Source: Acidobacteria bacterium 37-71-11 (lineage in GTDB: Bacteria; Acidobacteriota; Thermoanaerobaculia; Thermoanaerobaculales; Thermoanaerobaculaceae). Taken from it: a stretch of 12,201 bases of DNA. The notes under the pieces were generated by a model. That model made no database searches and was not told the DNA's origin. It worked only from the letters and a program-made list of their open reading frames with translations. Positions within the stretch are counted from its first letter, which is position 1. Each line of letters starts with the position of its first letter. The stretch covers positions 1 through 12,201 of the forward strand of contig NCBR01000054.1 in the NCBI GenBank assembly GCA_002279285.1, written 5' to 3'. Shown in pieces: positions 7,182 through 12,201 of this stretch. Position numbers and translations under genes: made by a program.

Positions 7182-7187
7182 TATACT
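7182..7187 (+). promoter_or_regulatory. -10 box of the KS/CLF unit, possibly leaderless
   Basis: TATACT lies 8 bases before the ATG at 7196, in otherwise almost pure G/C sequence. The expected start of transcription would fall at or within a base or two of the ATG, and no Shine-Dalgarno is visible, which together suggest a leaderless mRNA. No good -35 hexamer is visible in the GC-rich stretch 7141-7176. Confidence 0.5.
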
Positions 7188-7195
7188 CCGGCCGC

Positions 7196-8413
7196 ATGAG
7201 CGAGGTCTGGATCACCGGCATCGGGCTCGTCACCGCCCTGGGGCCGGACCGGGAAACGACGTGGCGGCGCCTGGTGGCGGGCGAGAGCGGGATCGGAACG
7301 GTCACGCTCTTCGACACCACGGGGTTCCGAACCCGGATCGCCGCCCAGGTGGACGACGCCCGGATTGCGCTCCCGGCGCTCGACGGGCCCGCCCTGCGTC
7401 ACGCCAGCCGGGCGAGCCGGTTCGCGCTGGCGGCCGCGGCCGAGGCGCTGGCGGACGCGGGCCTCGCCTCCGGTTCCGGCGCGCCCCACCCGTGGGCGCT
7501 GGTGCTCGGCGGCGGCACCGCCGGGCTGTTCGAGGCCGAAGCGTTCGTGGCGCGGAGATTGGCGGGCGGTTCGCGCGTCCGCGGCCTGACCGAACTCGTG
7601 GACGTTCCCCAGGACGCCCCGTCCGACCGGCTCGGGCTCGCGTTCGGCCTCACCGGCCCACGGATCACCGTGACCACCGCGTGCTCGTCATCAACCATCG
7701 CGGTGGGGCTCGCCGCCGAGATGGTCGGCGACGGCGAGACGCCGGTGGCGCTCGCCGGCGGCGCCGATGCCCTCTGCCGGCTGACCTACGCCGGGTTCAA
7801 CTCGCTGCACGCGGTCGACCGCGAGCCCGCCAAGCCGTACGACTCGAGGCGGCGCGGGCTCTCGCTCGGGGAGGGCGCGGCGGTGCTCGTGGTCGAGGAC
7901 GCCGCCCACGCGCGCGGCCGCGGTGCCCACCCGTACGCGCGGGTGCTCGGCTACGGCGCCACCAACGACGCGTTTCACATGACCCAACCGGAGCCCTCCG
8001 GCGCCGCCTGGGAGCGCACCCTGCGCGCCGCCCTCGCCGAGGCCGGCGTCGATGTCGCCGACGTGGACTACGTCAACGGCCACGGCACCGCCACCGAGCA
8101 GAACGACGCGGCCGAGTGCGCCGCCTACGTGCGCGTCTTCGGAGAACGGCTCGCCGGCGTTCCGGTGTCGTCGGTCAAGGGTGCCCTCGGCCACTGTCTC
8201 TGCGCCGCGGGGGGGATCGAGGCCGCGGTCACCGCGCTCGCGATCGACCGCGCCGTGCTGCCGCCGACGGCGGGTTTCGCCGAAGCGGACCCGGCGTGCC
8301 CGATCGACCCGGTCGCCGGCACCGGCCGGCCCGGGCGCGTGCGCGTCGCCGTGTCATCCTCGTTCGCGTTCGGCGGCAACTCGGCGGCGCTGGTGCTCGG
8401 GAGCGCCGGGTGA
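7196..8413 (+). CDS. Beta-ketoacyl-ACP synthase (KAS II / KS-alpha type)
   Basis: A 405-residue thiolase-fold condensing enzyme that extends an acyl chain with malonyl-ACP by decarboxylative Claisen condensation in the cytoplasm. All catalytic elements are visible: nucleophile C163 (VTTACSSST), H296 (NGHGTATEQND), K328 and H333 (SSVKGALGHCLCAAGG) and the FGGNSAALV loop (391-400). The length matches FabF (about 410). It begins at the only sensible ATG, with the typical N-terminus (VWITGIGLVTALG). Its stop overlaps the start of a second KAS-like gene lacking the catalytic residues (GTGA), so the two probably form a KS/CLF heterodimer rather than this being the housekeeping FabF. Product unknown: aryl-polyene-like, polyketide or special fatty acids are options, and no pathway gene nearby helps choose. 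Confidence 0.92.
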   Translation: MSEVWITGIGLVTALGPDRETTWRRLVAGESGIGTVTLFDTTGFRTRIAAQVDDARIALPALDGPALRHASRASRFALAAAAEALADAGLASGSGAPHPWALVLGGGTAGLFEAEAFVARRLAGGSRVRGLTELVDVPQDAPSDRLGLAFGLTGPRITVTTACSSSTIAVGLAAEMVGDGETPVALAGGADALCRLTYAGFNSLHAVDREPAKPYDSRRRGLSLGEGAAVLVVEDAAHARGRGAHPYARVLGYGATNDAFHMTQPEPSGAAWERTLRAALAEAGVDVADVDYVNGHGTATEQNDAAECAAYVRVFGERLAGVPVSSVKGALGHCLCAAGGIEAAVTALAIDRAVLPPTAGFAEADPACPIDPVAGTGRPGRVRVAVSSSFAFGGNSAALVLGSAG

Positions 8414-9555
8414 GCGCGGCTCGGGTGTACGTCCGCGCGGCGGGGGCGGTGGCGGCCGCCGGCACGGGGATCCCCTCGCTGCTGCGCGCCGTGGGCGACC
8501 CCGACTGGCAGCCGGTGCTCGGCCTGACGCGCCCGGACGCGCCGCCACTGCCGGTGGCCGTGTGCCGGGAGTTCACGACCAAGGATATCGTGCCGCCGCT
8601 GCTGGCCCGCCGGCTCGACCGCCCGTCGCGCCTGCTGGCAGTGGCGGCCCGCGAGGCGCTCCGAGCCGCGGGCGACCCGCTGCCGTGGGCGATTGAGCGC
8701 GTCGGGGTCACGGCCGGCACCTGGAACGCCGGGACTTCGGCGCTCGTCGAAGTGCTGAGGGCGGTGTTCCTCACCTCCCCGGACGAGGCGCCGCCCGCCC
8801 AGTTCCCCTCCACCGTTGCCAACGCGCCGGCGAGCCAGCTCGGCATCCTCGACAAGCTCGGCGGTCCCAACATCACCTTCGCCGAAAAGCAGGTCGGCGG
8901 CTTGCGGGCGGTCGCCGAAGCGGCCCGGATGCTCCTTGCCCGGCGCGCCGACGCGGTGGCGGCGTGCGGCGTGGACGAGGGCGACTGGCTCAACGCCGAG
9001 GGGTACGCAAGGCTAGGGGCGCTGGCATCGCCGGGCCGGGCGGGCATGGTGCTGGGCGAAGGCGCCGGCGTGCTGGTCCTGGCGCGCGACCCGGGGAGCG
9101 GGCCGCTCGCGGCGCTCGCCGGGTGGGGATCGGCCTCGGCGCCCGCCCCACCCCACCGCTACCCGGCGGAGCCACAGGCGCTGGTGGCGGCGTGCGCGCA
9201 GGCGCTCGCGCGCGCCGGCATGGCCGCAACCGAGGTCGATCTCGTCGTCAGCGTGGCCAACGGCATCCCGGCCCTCGCCACCCTGGAACTGGCCGCGATG
9301 GACACCGTCTTCGGCGGCCACCGCCCGGCGGCCGTGGGGGTCGCGGACCGCCTCGGCGAAGGGGCCGCCGGCGGGGCGTTGCGAGCGGTGATCGCCGCGC
9401 TGACGGTGGCCGGCGCCGTGCTCCCGGCCTGGGACTGCCCGCCCCACCTCGCCGCGGCCGGTTACCGCACGGTCGCCTGCCGCCCGCGGACGGCTCTGGT
9501 CGGCGGCGTGGCCGGCGGAGGTTCGGCGGTCGCCCTCGTGTTCACGGCCGCCTGA
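8410..9555 (+). CDS. Chain-length-factor-like KAS homologue (KS-beta), catalytically inactive
   Basis: A 381-residue thiolase-fold protein starting at GTG 8410, overlapping the preceding synthase stop by four bases. Aligning by eye to that synthase, the ITVTTACSSS segment corresponds to ITFAEKQVGG, so the nucleophilic Cys is replaced by Q161, followed by GGLRA. A Gln at this place is the hallmark of type II PKS chain-length factors. The first catalytic His is replaced (NGHGT becomes NGIPA, I285) and the Lys/His pair is lost (VADRLGEGAAGG, with D313 and E317). The fold signature LGEGAGVLVLARD (215-227) and the C-terminal GGVAGGGSAVALVF remain. It probably pairs with the active KS and shapes the acyl pocket. 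It could instead be a regulatory subunit of a special fatty-acid synthase. Confidence 0.85.
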   Translation: MSAARVYVRAAGAVAAAGTGIPSLLRAVGDPDWQPVLGLTRPDAPPLPVAVCREFTTKDIVPPLLARRLDRPSRLLAVAAREALRAAGDPLPWAIERVGVTAGTWNAGTSALVEVLRAVFLTSPDEAPPAQFPSTVANAPASQLGILDKLGGPNITFAEKQVGGLRAVAEAARMLLARRADAVAACGVDEGDWLNAEGYARLGALASPGRAGMVLGEGAGVLVLARDPGSGPLAALAGWGSASAPAPPHRYPAEPQALVAACAQALARAGMAATEVDLVVSVANGIPALATLELAAMDTVFGGHRPAAVGVADRLGEGAAGGALRAVIAALTVAGAVLPAWDCPPHLAAAGYRTVACRPRTALVGGVAGGGSAVALVFTAA

Positions 9556-9571
9556 GCGTGGCTCCACGGCG

Positions 9572-10036
9572 TCAACCGCCCAGCCACTCCTCCAACTGCC
9601 GCGCGATCCGTCCCGCGTGCGTCCCGGGCCAGTAGAGCCAGCCGCACCGGGTGCAGGCCACGAAGCGGGGGGCGTGCGCCGCGACGTACGGCGGAACCCG
9701 GTCCCGCACGGCCTCCCGCGCGACCTCCTCCAGCGTGCCGTTGCAGCGCGAGCAGCGGGTAAGGAAGCGCGCCGGCTCCGCCGCCAGCGGCAGGCGCTCC
9801 CGCAGTTCGCAAATCTGCGCTGCCACGCCGGCGCGGCGCAGGAGCACCACCCGGGGGCCCGCGAGGGCGGCCAGGCGGCGGTCGCAGGTGAGCAGCCAGC
9901 GCCCCTCGGCCCGCGCCCGGCCCGCCAGCGGCAGATCCGGCAGCGACGGGTCGAACGACACGTCGAAGCCGGCGAACCGCAGCCAGCGGGCGAGGCGCCC
10001 GAGCATGGCGTCGCAGGCGAACTGCAGCTCCTCCAC
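9572..10036 (-). CDS. Mut7-C RNase-domain protein (PIN-like with zinc ribbon)
   Basis: A 154-residue protein of the Mut7-C (formerly DUF82) family, a PIN-like ribonuclease domain followed by a zinc ribbon. The N-terminus has the family signature FACDAMLGRLARWLRFAGFDV with acidic D9, and a second acidic site sits in RWLLTCDRRLA (D52). The C-terminal ribbon has C95-x2-C98 and C128-x2-C131, followed by GWLYWPGTH. The start is GTG 10036, because the next ATG (10006) would remove D9. No Shine-Dalgarno is visible, but TAGAAT lies 6 bases before the GTG, suggesting a leaderless message. The gene is convergent with the KS/CLF unit (16-base gap) and divergent from the lipid operon. The biological RNA substrate of bacterial stand-alone members is not known to me. 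Confidence 0.88.
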   Translation of the reverse strand: MEELQFACDAMLGRLARWLRFAGFDVSFDPSLPDLPLAGRARAEGRWLLTCDRRLAALAGPRVVLLRRAGVAAQICELRERLPLAAEPARFLTRCSRCNGTLEEVAREAVRDRVPPYVAAHAPRFVACTRCGWLYWPGTHAGRIARQLEEWLGG

Positions 10037-10042
10037 GCGCCG

Positions 10043-10060
10043 ATTCTAGTGTGCTAGCAT
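10043..10060. promoter_or_regulatory. Back-to-back divergent -10 boxes (mut7-C / lipid operon)
   Basis: Leftward: TAGAAT on the minus strand (10048-10043) lies 6 bases before the GTG of the Mut7-C gene. Rightward: TGC-TAGCAT (10052-10060) resembles an extended -10 and would start transcription near 10067, about 37 bases before the DUF465 gene ATG. Only a few bases separate the two boxes, so the promoters would compete for polymerase. No convincing -35 is visible on either side. Confidence 0.45.
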
Positions 10061-10103
10061 GCCTTCGGATGCGGCCGACCACCCCACAACCTCGGAGGCG
10101 TGC

Positions 10104-10322
10104 ATGACTTCGATGCAACAACTGCGCGACCAGATGGCGGATCAAGACCCAGAGTACCGTCGGCTCCTCGAGGAGCACCACAAGCGTGCGCAACGCCTGG
10201 AGGAGATCGCCCGCAAGGGCTGGCTGACCACCGAGGAGGAGCAGGAGGAAAAGCGTCTCAAGAAGGAGAAGCTCCAACTCAAGGACCAGATGGAAGCCCG
10301 CGCCCGCAGCCACGGCGCGTAG
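10104..10322 (+). CDS. DUF465 (YdcH-like) small coiled-coil protein
   Basis: A 72-residue, highly charged, all-helical protein. It shows the DUF465 layout: an EYRRLLEEHHKRAQRLEEI helix with the typical EEHH, a short turn (KGWLTTEEE), then the conserved second helix LKKEKLQLKDQMEA. It would form an antiparallel helical hairpin and is probably cytoplasmic. Function is unknown for the family. The start at 10104 is chosen over the in-frame ATG at 10059 because GGAGG (10094-10098) sits 5 bases upstream and the earlier ATG overlaps the predicted -10 box. It ends 7 bases before psd and is probably the first gene of the phospholipid operon. Confidence 0.85.
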   Translation: MTSMQQLRDQMADQDPEYRRLLEEHHKRAQRLEEIARKGWLTTEEEQEEKRLKKEKLQLKDQMEARARSHGA

Positions 10323-10329
10323 AGCCCCG

Positions 10330-10974
10330 ATGGTGCCGTTCGCTCCGGAAGGCTATCCCTTCGTGTTGGTCCCGGCCGTGGCCGGGATCGTTGCGTGGGT
10401 GTTCGGATACCACCCGGTGGCGTGGCTCTGCTGGCTCGCGATGCTCGCGTGCGTGGCGTTCTTCCGCGACCCGGCCCGGCACGCCGACGCCGCCCCCGAG
10501 GTCGTCCTCGCCCCGGCCGACGGCAAGGTGCTCAAGGTCTGCGCCGCCCCCGCGGCGCTCGCCGGGCGTGGGCTGCCGCAGCAGGTCTCGATCTTCATGT
10601 CGCCCGCCAACGTCCACGTCAACCGCGCTCCGGTGAGCGGGACCGTGCGCGAGGTGCGCCACACCCCGGGCGCGAACTTCCCGGCGTTCCGCGACAAGGC
10701 GTCGGAGCTCAACGAGCACAGCTTCGTGCTGATCGAGGGCGACCACGGGACAGTCGCCTACAAGCAGATCGCAGGTTCGCTCGCCCGCCGCGTGGTGTGC
10801 GACCTTGCCCCCGGCCAGCGCGTCGAACGGGGCAGCCGGGTCGGAATCATCAAGTTCGGGTCGCGCGTCGACCTCTTCCTGCCGGCCAGCGCGAGCGTCG
10901 AGGTCGCGCCCGGCCGCACGACCCGTGCGGGCGTCACCCCGGTGGCGCGGTTCGCGGCGGAGAACCGGCGATGA
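10330..10974 (+). CDS. psd: Phosphatidylserine decarboxylase proenzyme (short type)
   Basis: A 214-residue member of the short (archaeal-type, PSD-A) class that decarboxylates phosphatidylserine to phosphatidylethanolamine at the inner membrane. The N-terminus has one or two hydrophobic segments (about 11-46) ending in FFRDPAR. Key sites are D64 in APADGK, H96 in SPANVHVNRAPVSG, and the self-cleavage site G177|S178 in IKFGSRVDLFLP. Cleavage there gives a beta chain and a small alpha chain whose Ser becomes the pyruvoyl cofactor. The family more often has LGST or LGSS at this site; here it is FGSR, which is common in the short class. It lies 7 bases after the DUF465 gene, without a strong ribosome-binding site of its own, and overlaps pssA by ATGA. 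The next enzyme makes its substrate. Confidence 0.95.
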   Translation: MVPFAPEGYPFVLVPAVAGIVAWVFGYHPVAWLCWLAMLACVAFFRDPARHADAAPEVVLAPADGKVLKVCAAPAALAGRGLPQQVSIFMSPANVHVNRAPVSGTVREVRHTPGANFPAFRDKASELNEHSFVLIEGDHGTVAYKQIAGSLARRVVCDLAPGQRVERGSRVGIIKFGSRVDLFLPASASVEVAPGRTTRAGVTPVARFAAENRR

Positions 10975-11798
10975 GGATCGGCCAGCCGCGCCGGCGCGCC
11001 GCCAGGCGCCCGGCCCGCGAGTCGTTGCGGCGCGGGATCTACGTCCTCCCTTCGCTGTTCACCGTGGGCAACATGCTGTGCGGCTTCGCGGCGGTGCTGT
11101 ACGCCCTCCACGGCCAGCTCGAACGGGCGGGGTGGCTGATCATCCTCGCCGGCCTGCTCGACGGCCTCGACGGGCGGATCGCACGCATGACCAACTCCAC
11201 CTCGGAGTTCGGCAAGGAGTACGACTCCCTCGCGGACGTCGTCAGCTTCGGCGTCGCTCCGGCGATCCTCGCCTACCAGTGGGGGTTGTGGGGCGTGGGC
11301 CGCTGGGGCTGGGCGGCGGCGTTCATGTTCCTCGTGGCCGGCTCGGTGCGGCTCGCTCGCTTCAACGTCAAGGCGGGCCTCGGCGATCGCCGCTTCTTCA
11401 CCGGCCTGCCGATTCCGGGCGGGGCTGGGGCGCTGACGATGATGGTCCTGGTGGCCCTCTACTTCGATCTCTCCATGCCGCGAGCGCTCTCGGTCGCCGC
11501 GTCGGTGTTCGTGTTCCTCATCTCCGTCCTGATGGTGTCCACGATCCCCTACCGCTCGTTCAAGGAGTACAACCTGCGCCAGCGCTGGCCGGCGACGGCG
11601 TTCTTCGTGATCGCCCTGGTCGTGGCCGTGATCGCCTTCACGCCGCTGCCGGCCATGGCGCTCCTGCTCAGCGTCTACCTGGTGGCGGGCCCAGTCGAGT
11701 ATGTCCTCCGCCGCCTCCGCCGCCGGCCCGTCACCGCGGCGCAACCGCTTCAGCCGGCCGCCAAACCGGCCCCGCCCGCGCATGCTGACAATCCTTGA
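10971..11798 (+). CDS. pssA: CDP-diacylglycerol--serine O-phosphatidyltransferase
   Basis: A 275-residue membrane enzyme (type II, CDP-alcohol phosphatidyltransferase family) that makes phosphatidylserine from CDP-diacylglycerol and serine. After an Arg-rich cytoplasmic N-terminus (about 1-21) comes LPSLFTVGNMLCGFAA. The complete metal-binding signature follows: D64-x2-D67-G68-x2-A71-R72-x8-G81-x3-D85-x3-D89. Further conserved segments are GSVRLARFN and FFTGLPIPGGAG, then several hydrophobic helices. The C-terminal tail (about 245-275) is Arg-, Pro- and Ala-rich and cytoplasmic. Its start overlaps the psd stop by four bases (ATGA), so the two consecutive enzymes of the phosphatidylethanolamine branch are translationally coupled. 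Its last 17 bases overlap the next gene. Confidence 0.95.
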   Translation: MRIGQPRRRAARRPARESLRRGIYVLPSLFTVGNMLCGFAAVLYALHGQLERAGWLIILAGLLDGLDGRIARMTNSTSEFGKEYDSLADVVSFGVAPAILAYQWGLWGVGRWGWAAAFMFLVAGSVRLARFNVKAGLGDRRFFTGLPIPGGAGALTMMVLVALYFDLSMPRALSVAASVFVFLISVLMVSTIPYRSFKEYNLRQRWPATAFFVIALVVAVIAFTPLPAMALLLSVYLVAGPVEYVLRRLRRRPVTAAQPLQPAAKPAPPAHADNP

Positions 11799-12201
11799 CC
11801 CCACCTCGTTGCTCGGCCGCGAGGTCATCGAGAGGCTCGCGAGGGTGTCGCCGGGCGTCCGCCCGCACCTGTTCCACACCGGCGCGGACCCCGAGCACCT
11901 GATCGCCGAGATGGCCGGCGAGCCCGCGCTCGTCGCGCCGCTGGCGGACCTGGACGAACTCGAGGGGAGCGCCATCGTCATCCTCACCGCGCCGCCCGCG
12001 ACCGAGGCGACGTCGGAGCGTCTTCTTGCCTGGTTGCGCGCCCACCCGCGCGTGGCGCTGGTGGACTGCACGCAACCGGGGATCGCAGGGTCCGCGGCAC
12101 GTTGCGTCGTCAACGCTGCGCCGCCGGTCCGGCCGTCGCCCCCGTGGTACCACCTTCCCGACCCCGCCCTCGCCGCTCCCACCCGGCTGCTCGCGGCCCT
12201 C
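11782..12201 (+). CDS. Aspartate-semialdehyde-dehydrogenase-like (Usg-like) protein, 5' part
   Basis: An open frame of 140 codons running off the right edge, starting at ATG 11782 and overlapping pssA by 17 bases in another frame. It begins LTILDPTSLLGREVIERLA, which resembles the Rossmann start of semialdehyde dehydrogenases (GATGAVGxxxLxxL) but with the glycines mostly lost. An early strand is recognisable (AIVILTAPPA). Around residues 123-140, YHLPDPALAAPTRLLAAL corresponds to the family stretch IANPNCTTxxLxxAL, with the catalytic Cys apparently replaced by P128. This suggests a non-catalytic paralogue like E. coli Usg, not the biosynthetic Asd. The alignment is by eye and the second domain lies outside the window, so family membership is moderate. 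Coding character itself is good. Confidence 0.6.
   Translation, partial: MLTILDPTSLLGREVIERLARVSPGVRPHLFHTGADPEHLIAEMAGEPALVAPLADLDELEGSAIVILTAPPATEATSERLLAWLRAHPRVALVDCTQPGIAGSAARCVVNAAPPVRPSPPWYHLPDPALAAPTRLLAAL

Noticed and set aside
9557..9568. Hairpin CGTG-GCTC-CACG between the convergent CLF and Mut7-C genes
   Set aside because: Only a 4-bp stem and no T-tract; expected by chance in this GC-rich sequence.
10059..10103. Earlier ATG (10059) for the DUF465 gene
   Set aside because: It overlaps the predicted -10 box and lacks a ribosome-binding site. The added residues are not part of the DUF465 domain.
1..12201. tRNA, rRNA, CRISPR array, insertion sequence or attachment site
   Set aside because: I looked for clover-leaf-like arms, regularly spaced direct repeats and transposase or integrase motifs on both strands and saw none that hold up.

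Overview
This window is very GC-rich with strongly G/C-biased third codon positions. It encodes a lipid-anchored RND-pump adaptor and a TolC-type outer-membrane channel, so the host is a Gram-negative (diderm) bacterium. Several genes lack a visible Shine-Dalgarno but have a -10-like hexamer 6-8 bases before the start codon. The mix of genes (KS/CLF pair, short Psd next to PssA, DUF465 protein, Mut7-C nuclease) would suit a high-GC lineage such as Acidobacteriota, Methylomirabilota/Rokubacteria, Myxococcota or Gemmatimonadota. The sequence alone does not decide between them.

Layout. Positions 1-722 hold no convincing gene, only a few short repeats and inverted repeats. Positions 723-6973 are a minus-strand efflux operon transcribed right to left: tetR (6973-6344), a periplasmic adaptor lipoprotein (6347-5235) and one 1502-residue reading frame (5231-723). 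That frame joins a complete HAE-1-type RND permease (about residues 1-1022) to a complete TolC-like outer-membrane factor with its own signal peptide (about 1023-1502). tetR and the adaptor share an ATGA overlap, and the adaptor and pump are 3 bases apart. A strong sigma-70-like promoter (7031-7058) drives the operon, and two copies of a TetR-type palindrome (7019-7034 and 7063-7080) bracket it, which suggests autorepression.

Divergently, positions 7196-9555 hold a two-gene KS/CLF unit. The first gene is a beta-ketoacyl synthase with an intact Cys-His-His-Lys set. The second is a paralogue whose active-site Cys is replaced by Gln and whose catalytic His and Lys are lost, as in chain-length factors. 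They overlap by GTGA. No acyl carrier protein, ketoreductase or other pathway gene is next to them.

A convergent Mut7-C RNase-domain gene (10036-9572, minus) follows. It is divergent from a membrane-lipid operon (10104 to the right edge): a 72-residue DUF465-like protein, phosphatidylserine decarboxylase (Psd), phosphatidylserine synthase (PssA), and the start of an aspartate-semialdehyde-dehydrogenase-like protein whose nucleotide-binding and catalytic motifs look degenerate. PssA makes phosphatidylserine and Psd converts it to phosphatidylethanolamine, so these two are consecutive steps of one pathway. The most unusual item is the RND-OMF fusion, followed by the isolated KS/CLF pair.
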